Positions 32,292-39,367 of a DNA stretch of 57,441 nucleotides are shown piece after piece. Source of the stretch: a virus. The stretch covers positions 1-57,441 of the IMG/VR virus record IMGVR_UViG_3300020445_001222; one strand, 5' to 3'. The translations under genes were made by a program, and so were the position numbers. Below the pieces are notes generated by a model, which was given only the letters and a program-made list of their open reading frames with translations, ran no database searches and was not told the DNA's origin. How positions within the stretch are numbered: position 1 is the stretch's first letter; the number at the start of each line of letters is the position of its first letter.

Positions 32292-34190
32292 TTATCCTCT
32301 TTTTAGCTCTCCGTTGCTATAACTAGATGTTACTTTAAATCCAACGCCAGAAATCTTCTCACCTGAAGATATTGTGTCTTTAACCATATTTATCGTACTT
32401 TTTGAAACATCAAACTCAAGATATAAATCTTTTAATCCAACTACATCATTGGATTCTGGGAATGCTTGAATTTCAATGACATCATCTGCTACAACAGTAC
32501 TTGTAATTAGAGTCGTTGATAAAATAACTTCTCCTTTTTCATAATCAACAACACCTGCAGATTTTATAACAACTCTATTTTCTCCAGTTTCTTCGATTGG
32601 TTTAACAATTGAAAGAACACCTTTCTTTTTGTCTGGGTTTGGAATATCTGTCAAATAAACAACGTCTGATTCGTTAACAATCTTAAATCCACTACTTTTT
32701 ATGTTAAATCCTGCAGGATTTACATGGAATTTGTTACCAAAACACAATTCATACTGTGCTTCTTGATTTATAAGTGCTCTTAAATTTCTTCTGACTATAA
32801 CTCTAGTAATATTAGAGGTTATAGAGCGATCTACATCATCAACTACATTCAAAATCTTACTATATTTAAATCTACCACCAAATTTACTCAATTCTACTGA
32901 ATCTGAGTAAGATTGGAGAGCATTTACAACATTTGTTTTTAGATTATTAACATTTGTAACTTGAGATGAGTTATAATAGACTGAAGAATCCACTTCAACA
33001 TAAAGAATTTTAATATCAACAAGTTTTTGGTTGATTCCTGTTAATGAATAACTCTTTAATTTACTTAAAATAAAATCTTTATCAAAATCAGACACAAAAT
33101 CGCCATTTTTTGGTTTAATACTGATTTTAACAGTACCAAATTCAGGTGGATCTAACTCTTCACCACCTACAACTGAGATAGATTCGGTGTTTGGGTAGAT
33201 GTTTTGTATAATTGCCTCATAATCTCTTGCTGTAACTGCTCTAAATTGTGCAGCATACAGTCTTGGAGCAAAATATTTAACAGATTCTATTGGTTCTATG
33301 TCTGTTCCACTTGTACTTTTTGTAAGTGTGGTTAATTTTGCTGTTGTTACAGTAACAGGATTGTTTAAATTGTCTTTAAATGTACCTGAAAAAGAGAAAT
33401 TAGCAGCACCATTACCTCCTGATCCATCTGTAACTATGTAAGAAATGAATATTTCTGTACCATTTTCCAATTTTTTACCAAAAATACCATCACCAAAGAG
33501 TAATTCATACTTTTCATCTTGTACTTCTTGAATTAAATATATCTCTGAATCGCTATCAATGCCAATAATGTTGTCTACGAGAGAATATTCTCTCCCAGGA
33601 CCAGTTTCTCCATCACCTCTTACCGTAACAACGATGGTTTGTATGTCTATAAATGAGTTATCAAGTAAAAAACGTTGATCTAAACTACCATCAACCTTAA
33701 ATTTCTTCCTTAAAAGCGATCCCTGATACACTAAAACTGGATTTTCAATGGTTCCAAACTGTGCTTTACCATTTACTACTGATGTAGTAATAGTTTCTGG
33801 TATTGAAAATATATAAGAACTATCATTTGTTGCACCAACACACACAGGTCCTCTTGCTTCAAGTGTTATTGATGGTAAACTTGTAGAACATTCTACATCT
33901 AATAGTATACTTGCCCTAGAAGCTGTTCTAGAACGAGGAACATATCCTATTCCTCTTGCTAAAGAGACAACATTTTCCCTTAAAGTTGCAGAATCTAAGA
34001 AAGATTCATTAACAATCATATTCGCATTAAACGAATTTATGTAAGTATTATATGCTAAAGTGTTTAAAAGAACCGAAAAGTTGGATCCTTCAAAATCAAA
34101 ATCAGTAAAAGTAGAGTTTGCTCTCAGATAATCTTTTAACTGGGTCTTGATTTGATCAAAATCTAAGTTTGTAAATTTAGTAAAAGGCAT
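32292..34190 (-). CDS. 6: Baseplate wedge protein gp6
   Basis: 632 aa, near the T4 length of 660. The start PFTKFTNLDFDQIKTQLKDYL followed by DFDFEGSNFSVLLNTLAYNT and SLARGIGYVPRSRTASRA is diagnostic for gp6 (baseplate J-like). It dimerises to form the wedge ring of the baseplate. It sits two bases after the gp25 stop and two before the gp7-like start. Confidence 0.95.
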   Translation of the reverse strand: MPFTKFTNLDFDQIKTQLKDYLRANSTFTDFDFEGSNFSVLLNTLAYNTYINSFNANMIVNESFLDSATLRENVVSLARGIGYVPRSRTASRASILLDVECSTSLPSITLEARGPVCVGATNDSSYIFSIPETITTSVVNGKAQFGTIENPVLVYQGSLLRKKFKVDGSLDQRFLLDNSFIDIQTIVVTVRGDGETGPGREYSLVDNIIGIDSDSEIYLIQEVQDEKYELLFGDGIFGKKLENGTEIFISYIVTDGSGGNGAANFSFSGTFKDNLNNPVTVTTAKLTTLTKSTSGTDIEPIESVKYFAPRLYAAQFRAVTARDYEAIIQNIYPNTESISVVGGEELDPPEFGTVKISIKPKNGDFVSDFDKDFILSKLKSYSLTGINQKLVDIKILYVEVDSSVYYNSSQVTNVNNLKTNVVNALQSYSDSVELSKFGGRFKYSKILNVVDDVDRSITSNITRVIVRRNLRALINQEAQYELCFGNKFHVNPAGFNIKSSGFKIVNESDVVYLTDIPNPDKKKGVLSIVKPIEETGENRVVIKSAGVVDYEKGEVILSTTLITSTVVADDVIEIQAFPESNDVVGLKDLYLEFDVSKSTINMVKDTISSGEKISGVGFKVTSSYSNGELKRG

Positions 34191-34191
34191 A

Positions 34192-34593
34192 TTATCTTGT
34201 TGCTTCTAATAGGAATGTGTAATTTTGTACTGGTGCCGATAATCCAACTAACGCAAACGAAATATGTACCTCAAAAGCATTATCATCTGGTTGTGCGTCT
34301 ACTTTAACTCTTAAATTGGATACTCTTGGCTCAAAATTAAGTATTGATTCTTTAATTTCACGTTCAATTACCGATGCTGTAGCAAAATCGACGAAGTCAA
34401 ACAATGATTTACGAACATTTGATCCGAAGAGACTATCAAAAAATCTTTCTCCACGAATAGTTTGAACGATATTACTTACTGATTTACGAATACACGCAGT
34501 ATCTTTTAATACAACTAGGTCTTTTGTAACAGGGTGTGGTTCAAAAGACAAACTTATATCTCTAAATCCTCGTGATACTAATTGATCAGGCAT
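34192..34593 (-). CDS. 25: Baseplate wedge protein gp25 (lysozyme-like fold)
   Basis: 133 aa, matching T4 gp25 (132 aa). The GPW/gp25 pattern is clear: RGFRDISLSFEPHP, DTACIRKSVSNIVQTIRGERFF and a C-terminal FALVGLSAPVQNYTFLLEATR. It joins gp6 and gp53 in the wedge and helps start sheath polymerisation. It is the most upstream gene of the late block in this window. Confidence 0.93.
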   Translation of the reverse strand: MPDQLVSRGFRDISLSFEPHPVTKDLVVLKDTACIRKSVSNIVQTIRGERFFDSLFGSNVRKSLFDFVDFATASVIEREIKESILNFEPRVSNLRVKVDAQPDDNAFEVHISFALVGLSAPVQNYTFLLEATR

Positions 34594-34602
34594 TTATACA
34601 AT

Positions 34603-34610
34603 GATTTATA
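34603..34610 (-). promoter_or_regulatory. Possible late promoter TATAAATC
   Basis: One of two tandem TTGTATAAAT copies (34591-34614) just before gp25. The last base departs from the TATAAATA consensus and the distance to the ATG is very short, so this is a weak call. Confidence 0.3.
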
Positions 34611-34650
34611 CAATACTTCTTCATTGTATTTAGCATGGTTTTACAATAAG

Positions 34651-35157
34651 TTAGAAAGGCCAATGATTATTTGGTTGTTCCCACCAAAAATGGAGGTCAA
34701 ATTGCTCATTATCATAGTATAAAGATACAAAATCGCTCTTAAAACTACTATGTATGTTCTCACAAAGAGCAACAGACCATATATCAGCACCTGATGCCTT
34801 AGTCATAACATCACACATCCAAGTATAGTTACTTCCACGAATTACTCCTGCTTCAATTAAGACGAATTTATCCCATCTATTCTGCCATTTCATGAAGTTT
34901 TGAGTAAATTCAGTACGATATTCTCGTATATCTTCATCAGGAAAGGGTACATTAACTGCTTCAACATGAAAAATCTCCCTATCCACTGAAAGCGAATGAG
35001 AGAGATGTTGCGTTACTATAGCAGAATAATCAGGAGAGACCATTAAAAAGCAGGTATCAGAAGGATTAATAGGCAAATTCGCCATTTTTATCCTATAGGT
35101 CATCTCTTGGATGAGTGCCCTTTCTTTATCTTCCGATATAAAGAGCAGATTCTTCAT
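34651..35157 (-). CDS. Phosphoribosyltransferase-like protein
   Basis: 168 aa. The segment DKFVLIEAGVIRGSNYTWM (about residues 97-115) resembles the PRPP-binding loop strand of type I phosphoribosyltransferases, and the alternating beta-alpha pattern before it fits such a fold. The acidic DD of classic enzymes is replaced (EAG), so catalysis is uncertain. It forms a short operon with the two micro-genes and the glycosyltransferase to its right, and overlaps the 40-aa gene by ATGA. Confidence 0.4.
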   Translation of the reverse strand: MKNLLFISEDKERALIQEMTYRIKMANLPINPSDTCFLMVSPDYSAIVTQHLSHSLSVDREIFHVEAVNVPFPDEDIREYRTEFTQNFMKWQNRWDKFVLIEAGVIRGSNYTWMCDVMTKASGADIWSVALCENIHSSFKSDFVSLYYDNEQFDLHFWWEQPNNHWPF

Positions 35158-35276
35158 TTTTTACCCTGTCCTCTATATCTTTTACGAGCCGAGTTACGCG
35201 AGGATGCAGCAAATTTTGAGTGTTTTCCTCTTCCTTGCCGAGATTTTTTCGGGTGTGCTTCGATTTTGTTTGCCAT
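35154..35276 (-). CDS. Very basic 40-aa micro-protein
   Basis: MANKIEAHPKKSRQGRGKHS, then a second half rich in S, R and K ending RKRYRGQGKK. It has about fourteen K/R in 40 residues and almost no acidic residues, so nucleic-acid or RNA-polymerase binding is plausible but unproven. It overlaps the next gene by ATGA. It is similar in style to small basic proteins that I recall in other T4-like cyanophages. Confidence 0.7.
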   Translation of the reverse strand: MANKIEAHPKKSRQGRGKHSKFAASSRNSARKRYRGQGKK

Positions 35277-35279
35277 AAG

Positions 35280-35438
35280 TTAATGTCTTACTGTTTCAAG
35301 TGTTTCAGGTCGAGGGGTTCCCTCGCTATAAAATTTCTGAGAAAGATCCATCATAGTATCGAAGTATTCTTCCTCAGTTAAGTCTTGGTAGACGAGTTTC
35401 CCGCCCACCTTGATATCAAATAATTCTACTCTTTTCAT
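35280..35438 (-). CDS. 52-aa hypothetical protein
   Basis: MKRVELFDIKVGGKLVYQDL then TEEEYFDTMMDLSQKFYSEG. The beta-hairpin followed by an acidic helix is a common small cyanophage protein layout (target motif RVExFD...LTEEE). The start lies 22 bp inside the end of the glycosyltransferase gene in another frame, so the two are translationally linked. Function unknown. Confidence 0.7.
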   Translation of the reverse strand: MKRVELFDIKVGGKLVYQDLTEEEYFDTMMDLSQKFYSEGTPRPETLETVRH

Positions 35439-36315
35439 GTCCTACACGAATACGAGGATCGCACCAGATTTCAAAACCTGCTTCTTTCGCATCAAGACAG
35501 AAAGATACATCCTCCCCGCACATATCCTGCACTTCTCCTGAATCAAAGACTTGCATCTTAGGTGCGAACCATGGATAAGGCATTTCCTTATGCTCAAATA
35601 CTCCATTTTTAATCAGTAACCATCCAAAACCTGTATAGTCTACTGTAAAAGGTTTGCGTCTCTTCTGTATAGTTTCAAGAGTTTCATGATTCATAACTCC
35701 ACCATTGTTGCGGAAATCATCTTCCTCCAACCAGTGTGCAACTGAAGTAGTATGACCATCTTCAGTACAATACCAACCACCACAGATAGATCTTTCCTTA
35801 GTTGGATCAACATTAAGTTTCTCTCCAACTTTCTGTTTTGATACGTTTCCGTCTGCATCTAATACTGGATTACCATCCTTATCAATTATTTCCTGAATTA
35901 CATCTTCTCTAGTGACTGCTTCTTCTGGTACAGACATCAATACTAATTGATAGAACTTCTCAGAGTTGAAAACAATATCACTATCAATCCATAATTGATA
36001 ATCATATTTTAATTTACCATCCCAAGGTATCTGATCAGGACCACGAAGAACGTTTGCTCCTAAACATTTACATCTTGCAAAGTTCACCATTGAACTATAG
36101 TCTTGAGAAATCTGAATACTTGCTCCTGCTTGTACTAGATCAAAACATAGTTGAACGAATGACTTTAAAAAGATATAACTTACACCTCTACCAGGTAAAC
36201 AGAATACTACTGTTTTTCCTTTTATTAATTGTCTTGCTAAAGCATAATCCCATTCTTCCTTCTTTGGTTTAGACTTGACAGGGGTCTTTGCTTTAACGGT
36301 AAATCCTTTAGCCAT
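35416..36315 (-). CDS. GT-A-type glycosyltransferase
   Basis: 299 aa. A KGKTVVFCLPGRGVSYIF strand near residue 32 precedes WIDSDIVF (DxD-like metal and nucleotide-sugar site, about residue 109) and a late GEDVSFCLDAKEAGFEIWCDP..VGHEK, the acceptor-side pattern of Anp1/GT2-like enzymes. It probably glycosylates DNA, a virion protein or a host surface component; the target cannot be read from sequence. A strong sigma70-type promoter lies just upstream at 36339-36367. Confidence 0.65.
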   Translation of the reverse strand: MAKGFTVKAKTPVKSKPKKEEWDYALARQLIKGKTVVFCLPGRGVSYIFLKSFVQLCFDLVQAGASIQISQDYSSMVNFARCKCLGANVLRGPDQIPWDGKLKYDYQLWIDSDIVFNSEKFYQLVLMSVPEEAVTREDVIQEIIDKDGNPVLDADGNVSKQKVGEKLNVDPTKERSICGGWYCTEDGHTTSVAHWLEEDDFRNNGGVMNHETLETIQKRRKPFTVDYTGFGWLLIKNGVFEHKEMPYPWFAPKMQVFDSGEVQDMCGEDVSFCLDAKEAGFEIWCDPRIRVGHEKSRII

Positions 36316-36338
36316 AATTACGTAACTGTTACATACAC

Positions 36339-36367
36339 ATCATACACTATTATATAGTGGTTGTCAA
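36339..36367 (-). promoter_or_regulatory. Sigma70-type promoter TTGACA-17-TATGAT
   Basis: Consensus -35 (36362-36367) and near-consensus -10 (36339-36344) with a 17-bp spacer on the minus strand. The spacer contains a near-palindrome CACTATATAATAGTG. It drives the glycosyltransferase operon. Confidence 0.75.
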
Positions 36368-36580
36368 TCAATAAGAATGTTCATCTAAAGAGGGTTTTTC
36401 TTTATGCATTTCTTTTACTTCGGTATATGATAAGTCTTCTTCTTTATATGATGTATGCATTAGACCAACCATTGCTTTAAGTGTAATCCAAGTTATTCTA
36501 AAATCCTCTTCTTTTACTGAATGTAGTATGCATTCATCCTTTGCATAGAAATGATATACAGTTTCAGTGTCTTTAACCAT
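36368..36580 (-). CDS. 70-aa conserved cyanophage hypothetical
   Basis: MVKDTETVYHFYAKDECILH, SVKEEDFRITWITLKAMVGL, then EEDLSYTEV. The VYHFYAKDxCILHSV and TLKxMVGLM patterns are shared with small proteins I recognise from other T4-like cyanophages. No functional motif. It overlaps the AbrB-like gene by 8 bp. The stop is directly followed by the -35 of the next promoter. Confidence 0.75.
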   Translation of the reverse strand: MVKDTETVYHFYAKDECILHSVKEEDFRITWITLKAMVGLMHTSYKEEDLSYTEVKEMHKEKPSLDEHSY

Positions 36581-36752
36581 CTTTCTTTTCTGATAAAATT
36601 ATTTCATCCTGATCGGATAAGTCTAATTGTAGCACAGTTCCTTCATACCAACCCATATCGTTAACCATCCACTCAGGTAAATCAATCATAAAGTTTCCAG
36701 TTATAGGATCGACTTCTACGGGCGAAAAATTTTCTGCGGAATTTTTTTGCAT
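36573..36752 (-). CDS. AbrB/MazE-like swapped-hairpin DNA-binding protein
   Basis: 59 aa. PVEVDPITGNFMIDLPEWMV followed by GWYEGTVLQLDL and EIILSEK matches the AbrB/SpoVT/MazE beta-hairpin (dp.tG...i.lPe.....gw..Gd.l.l). AbrB repressors are widespread in cyanobacteria, so the phage copy may bind phage or host promoters. Start chosen at ATG 36752, with AGGAG 11 bp upstream; an earlier out-of-frame ATG lies between. Confidence 0.6.
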   Translation of the reverse strand: MQKNSAENFSPVEVDPITGNFMIDLPEWMVNDMGWYEGTVLQLDLSDQDEIILSEKKDG

Positions 36753-36927
36753 ATCATGTAATTCTCCTTAAGGTTTCGTAGAGTATTTGACTTTATGTAT
36801 AATGTTCAATATTTACCTCTCGAATCGGGTCGTTTATAGCTTAATGGTACCTATGGATTTTATATACGGGGGGCATAAACAAACCCCCGATCAACGGGGG
36901 ACTGCTGTTCCACGAACTAATAAACTT
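36753..36927. other. Intergenic region with a minus-strand terminator
   Basis: No gene of useful length. It holds the terminator at 36884-36900, a run of G (36868-36873) and a D-arm-like word (TAGCTTAATGGTA) that does not fold into a tRNA. Part of it must be the promoter and leader of the AbrB-like gene. Confidence 0.4.
36884..36900 (-). terminator. Intrinsic terminator after the 62-aa gene
   Basis: Stem CCCCCG / CGGGGG with a 5-nt loop, followed on the minus strand by TTTGTTT. Ends the 37541-36928 pair. Confidence 0.7.
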
Positions 36928-37116
36928 TCATGGTTCGTAGACGTAACCTGATACAGGACACTTAGGAAGTGAAGAACCTGTATAATGAGGAGACCAATAA
37001 CCTGCAAGTTCAACGGTTGGGAGTGCGGGTTGATCAGTTACATAGTTTCCCGTATTGGAAAGAGTAACCCATTTACGACCCCTGCTTTTGAGGTCGCTTG
37101 CCATAATCAATCTCAT
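36928..37116 (-). CDS. 62-aa hypothetical protein
   Basis: Contains SRGRKWVTLSNTGNYVTDQP and ends GYWSPHYTGSSLPKCPVSGY. Unrecognised. Start at 37116 overlaps the stop of the 142-aa gene by ATGA; an internal ATG at 37104 is an alternative. A terminator follows. Confidence 0.6.
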   Translation of the reverse strand: MRLIMASDLKSRGRKWVTLSNTGNYVTDQPALPTVELAGYWSPHYTGSSLPKCPVSGYVYEP

Positions 37117-37541
37117 ACTGCAAACCTCTTAACGCTGTGGTACGAATTGTACTGTCTGCAGATCCCACGAATCTGTTGATCAGTATCCCACTTGGTGTCG
37201 TCGGGGAACTGATTATCTAACGTTCTGATTCTGCTGATTTTCTGCCAAACGGATGCAGTACTGTGTTTTGTCTCTGGGAAGAACTTGAAGAAAACTGCCC
37301 GTGCTTTTTCCATGTCTGCCTGATTCAGTAAGTACGCATTCAACAGGCACTCTGTTTCTTCATCCGTGTAAGGTGTCTTTTTAGCAGATGCTGCTTTCTT
37401 TGCATCCTCTAAAAGTTGCCTTCCTTTTTTGAATAGCAGTCTCTCCTCCCTATCAAAATTGTGGAGACCGAATGCTTTAACCTGATTCTGTAGATCGTTG
37501 AAAGTGTCTACTGCGTACTGTTCGGTTTCAGAAAATGGCAT
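37113..37541 (-). CDS. Helical protein, possible Myb/SANT-like DNA-binding domain
   Basis: 142 aa. The central segment YTDEETECLLNAYLLNQ...ARAVFFKFFPETKHSTASVWQKISRIRTLD resembles a Myb/SANT-type helix-turn-helix (acidic first helix, aromatic spacing, STASVWQKISRIR as recognition helix). Residues 1-60 are coiled and basic. It may regulate transcription. A TATAAT at 37567-37572 lies about 26 bp upstream of the ATG. Confidence 0.5.
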   Translation of the reverse strand: MPFSETEQYAVDTFNDLQNQVKAFGLHNFDREERLLFKKGRQLLEDAKKAASAKKTPYTDEETECLLNAYLLNQADMEKARAVFFKFFPETKHSTASVWQKISRIRTLDNQFPDDTKWDTDQQIRGICRQYNSYHSVKRFAV

Positions 37542-37566
37542 GATGAATGTTTTTGTGTATAGAACT

Positions 37567-37572
37567 ATTATA
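37567..37572 (-). promoter_or_regulatory. -10 element TATAAT
   Basis: Minus-strand TTATAATAG upstream of the 142-aa gene; no convincing -35 at 16-18 bp. Confidence 0.45.
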
Positions 37573-37601
37573 AGGGAGGAACCCTACGAATAGAATGGAA
37601 A

Positions 37602-37625
37602 GTGGACGGTTTAAGAAACTGGCAC
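37602..37625. repeat. 3'-end palindrome, copy 1 of the dispersed family
   Basis: GTGGACGGTTT-aag-AAACTGGCAC, nearly perfect inverted repeat. It covers the stop codon of the zinc-ribbon gene. Other copies lie near 38073, 38549, 38842, 39231, 39683, 40653, 40889, 41172, 41586, 42455, 43005, 43407, 43753, 44101 and 57053. Confidence 0.7.
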
Positions 37626-37778
37626 TTCCCAACTTGATTTTTCTATGTATCCACTACACTCTGTGCAGTAGAGTGCCGACCAACTAAAATGGTAGACCTT
37701 GGAAACTGTGGAGCAATCAGGGCAAGTGATTTCTTTTCCACTCTGCCCTGCTCTGGTGTAACGATCAACTTTTCTCAT
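37611..37778 (-). CDS. 55-aa zinc-ribbon-like protein
   Basis: MRKVDRYTRAGQSGKEITCP with CPDC (residues 19-22) and CTEC (about 38-41) giving a CxxC-x15-CxxC zinc ribbon. The YHFSWSALYC link is typical of a conserved small cyanophage protein. It may bind RNA polymerase or nucleic acid. The start overlaps the stop of the 78-aa gene by ATGA. Confidence 0.7.
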   Translation of the reverse strand: MRKVDRYTRAGQSGKEITCPDCSTVSKVYHFSWSALYCTECSGYIEKSSWEVPVS

Positions 37779-38011
37779 ACCAAAGAATCCAAACGTGATT
37801 GAGGAACCTCTTTAAATTCTGGTAGGTCATCATGCCCATCTTTAAACCACTTGTTGATATGGCGGGAGGTCGTTACAGACCAGAATTTCTCAGTCTTTAC
37901 AAATCCTTCACCGAAGATGTATGCTGCAACAGGTGTGCGGTATGAAAACAAAATCCGTGCGTCGGGTGTTTCTACCTCTGTCATGTTGGAAGCGATTGGT
38001 GTAAGTTGCAT
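37775..38011 (-). CDS. 78-aa conserved cyanophage/cyanobacterial hypothetical
   Basis: MQLTPIASNMTEVETPDARI and later FWSVTTSRHINKWF. This pattern (SNMTE, ILFSYxTPVAA, SVTTxRHIxKWL) belongs to a small family that I associate with picocyanobacterial phages. SD AGGAG lies 8 bp before the ATG, and a TATAAT at 38038-38043 lies immediately after the next terminator. Function unknown. Confidence 0.72.
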   Translation of the reverse strand: MQLTPIASNMTEVETPDARILFSYRTPVAAYIFGEGFVKTEKFWSVTTSRHINKWFKDGHDDLPEFKEVPQSRLDSLV

Positions 38012-38037
38012 TGATGCTCCTATTGGTGTATGTATTC

Positions 38038-38043
38038 ATTATA
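38038..38043 (-). promoter_or_regulatory. -10 element abutting a terminator
   Basis: TATAAT two bases after the T-tract of the 38044-38070 terminator on the minus strand; it would start transcription of the 78-aa gene. Confidence 0.5.
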
Positions 38044-38070
38044 CTAAAAAACCCCCAGAGGTTGGGGGTT
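38044..38070 (-). terminator. Intrinsic terminator after the 134-aa gene
   Basis: Stem AACCCCCA / TGGGGGTT with a 5-nt loop and T6 tail on the minus strand. Confidence 0.8.
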
Positions 38071-38080
38071 GTGTGTGCCA

Positions 38081-38485
38081 TTATTTGAATTGGTTGCTGG
38101 TTGCCAATTTTGAAGGAAGTTCGACCAACTGCTGAACTTTTGGTTTTGCCTGTTCTACAAGTTGAAGAGCGTGGGGTCTTACAAGGTTGAATCCTTTTAC
38201 AAGATCAGAAACCAGTGCATTGATTTCATACTCATGAATTGCCCATCTTTGCTTTACATCTTGAAGATAGCGTTGGGGGGTAATCAGTCCTCTTGCACTT
38301 GGGCGTTTTGGTGCTTTGGGTGCTGCTGATTTTTTGGAGACTTTCTTCAGAGGTGTTTTGTTTGCCTCTGGTAGATTTACCGTAACACCCCCTGAGAGTT
38401 CAACGGTTTGTCTCTTTACTGCTGTTGCCTTTGGTTTGCGAGTTCTGGTCTTGCGTACCGTAGGTGCTTTAGCAGATGCTGTCAT
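38081..38485 (-). CDS. Basic 134-aa hypothetical protein
   Basis: The first 65 residues are a Lys/Arg/Ala/Pro-rich disordered tail (TRTRKPKATAVKRQ, KKSAAPKAPKRPSARG). The second half is a helical domain, ITPQRYLQDVKQRWAIHEYE..LVSDLVKGFN. The layout suggests a DNA-associated protein. RxxxRGLIT..RY followed by a helical HEYE region recalls a family seen in T4-like cyanophages. No known function. Confidence 0.68.
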   Translation of the reverse strand: MTASAKAPTVRKTRTRKPKATAVKRQTVELSGGVTVNLPEANKTPLKKVSKKSAAPKAPKRPSARGLITPQRYLQDVKQRWAIHEYEINALVSDLVKGFNLVRPHALQLVEQAKPKVQQLVELPSKLATSNQFK

Positions 38486-38513
38486 AGGAATTGATTCCGA
38501 TGTTTACTTTTAT

Positions 38514-38519
38514 ATTATA
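38514..38519 (-). promoter_or_regulatory. -10 element after a terminator
   Basis: TATAAT on the minus strand between the T6 tail of terminator 38524-38547 and the 134-aa gene. The -35 position falls in the hairpin but matches poorly. Confidence 0.5.
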
Positions 38520-38523
38520 GACA

Positions 38524-38547
38524 TTAAAAAACCCCTTTAGGGGGTTT
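38524..38547 (-). terminator. Intrinsic terminator after the 67-aa gene
   Basis: AAACCCC / GGGGTTT stem with 5-nt loop and T6 on the minus strand. Confidence 0.8.
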
Positions 38548-38595
38548 AGTGTGCAGTTTGGTAACTGTCTTTAAAAATCATTGAGGATTGATGAT

Positions 38596-38799
38596 TTACG
38601 CATCCTCAACTGTGTTCCAGACGGAGATGAATTCGCTGATCCACAACGCTTGACGTTCTGGGAGTAATCCAAGGTCTTGCTCATCAGCACTGCATGCTGG
38701 AAGGTTGTGTTTTTTGCAGTAGTCTGAATAGACGTCACAGAGGAAGGCGATTGCATCATACTGGTTGTTTGGGATTTGAAAAGGGTTGTTTGTTGCCAT
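38596..38799 (-). CDS. 67-aa conserved hypothetical, possibly from a leaderless mRNA
   Basis: MATNNPFQIPNNQYDAIAFL then CDVYSDYCKKHNLP and ERQALWISEFISVW. Conserved-looking in cyanophages, role unknown. The ATG has no Shine-Dalgarno. A TTAACA-17-TATAAT promoter ends only 6 bp before the ATG, so transcription should begin at or next to the start codon. Confidence 0.7.
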   Translation of the reverse strand: MATNNPFQIPNNQYDAIAFLCDVYSDYCKKHNLPACSADEQDLGLLPERQALWISEFISVWNTVEDA

Positions 38800-38805
38800 G
38801 TCTGT

Positions 38806-38834
38806 ATTATAAGCAAAAAAGAGACCCCTGTTAA
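38806..38834 (-). promoter_or_regulatory. Promoter TTAACA-17-TATAAT nested in a terminator
   Basis: The -35 hexamer (38829-38834) is exactly the 6-nt loop of the terminator hairpin 38822-38841, and the -10 (38806-38811) follows the T6 tail. Confidence 0.7.
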
Positions 38835-38841
38835 GGGGTCT
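38815..38841 (-). terminator. Intrinsic terminator after the 36-aa gene
   Basis: AGACCCC / GGGGTCT stem, TTAACA loop, T6 tail on the minus strand. Confidence 0.8.
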
Positions 38842-38860
38842 TGTACCACTTATTCAATTG

Positions 38861-38971
38861 TCATAGAACTGTGCCTTCTTCGGATACTTCAACAATATCC
38901 TCAAGAACTGCAAGGATTTCATTTCCATTGTCAGCGTTGTCAAGAAGGAATTCTGCGAATGCTTGTGACAT
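38861..38971 (-). CDS. 36-aa acidic micro-protein
   Basis: MSQAFAEFLLDNADNGNEIL then VLEDIVEVSEEGTVL. Acidic, helical; the AFxxFxxDNAxxGNE(I/L)L pattern is common in small cyanophage proteins. It is preceded by a long transcribed leader (38972-39190) and followed by a terminator. Confidence 0.6.
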   Translation of the reverse strand: MSQAFAEFLLDNADNGNEILAVLEDIVEVSEEGTVL

Positions 38972-39194
38972 GATAATAGGAGTGTCGGTTTACAAGGTGG
39001 GACTTACAGGACGTAATTTCTCTGCTGAACAGAGACAACCATAGATCCTTGCCCTGAAAAAATGATGTGGGACTTACATCTTCAAAACTCGCAATGAGTA
39101 CAAGAGGTTCGTCTTAAAGAGATTTCCACAGCGTCACCAAAAATGGAATTACTGAATTGGTTCTCACCCGTGCCTTGCGTTTGCCCACAATGTT

Positions 39195-39223
39195 ATTATA
39201 CAAGTTTTAAGGGGACTTGTAAC
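39195..39223 (-). promoter_or_regulatory. Promoter GTTACA-17-TATAAT nested in a terminator
   Basis: -10 at 39195-39200, -35 at 39218-39223, the latter mainly in the loop of the GGGG/CCCC hairpin 39211-39226. Confidence 0.65.
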
Positions 39224-39226
39224 CCC
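39211..39226 (-). terminator. Weak terminator after the 42-aa gene
   Basis: Four-pair G/C stem with an 8-nt loop, followed on the minus strand by TTAAAA. Confidence 0.45.
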
Positions 39227-39238
39227 AATTGTGCCAGT

Positions 39239-39367
39239 TTAAGAAATGTCCTCCTGTAGTCTGAAGGTTGAACGTGGTCTGATACAATCTACAATGAGAT
39301 GATACTCATCTCTGTCCTCGTAGATTTTAAGTAGTGCTTCATACACTTTAGGATCAAGCGGTTGCAT
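39239..39367 (-). CDS. 42-aa hypothetical protein
   Basis: MQPLDPKVYEALLKIYEDRD then EYHLIVDCIRPRSTF. Unrecognised. Its start lies inside the last codons of the 90-aa gene in another frame (14-bp overlap), and its stop lies in a copy of the dispersed 3' palindrome. Confidence 0.6.
   Translation of the reverse strand: MQPLDPKVYEALLKIYEDRDEYHLIVDCIRPRSTFRLQEDIS

Larger units (their letters stand above)
38972..39238 (-). ncRNA. Structured non-coding leader, possibly a small RNA
   Basis: A GTTACA-17-TATAAT promoter (39195-39223) would transcribe about 217 nt before the 36-aa gene, with no reading frame of note. The minus strand holds two copies of TGTAAGTCCCAC (39065-39076 and 38996-39007), one within a hairpin GATGT/ACATC followed by T6, and a TCTCTG/CAGAGA hairpin at 39021-39037. 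It may attenuate the downstream gene. Confidence 0.4.

Noticed and set aside
36820-36880. tRNA-like segment (TAGCTTAATGGTA)
   Set aside because: The D-arm-like word has no matching stem, anticodon arm or TTCGA arm around it.
38571-38849. 92-aa frame over the 67-aa gene
   Set aside because: It covers the terminator and promoter and is a shadow of the MATNNPFQ gene, which has the conserved-looking sequence.
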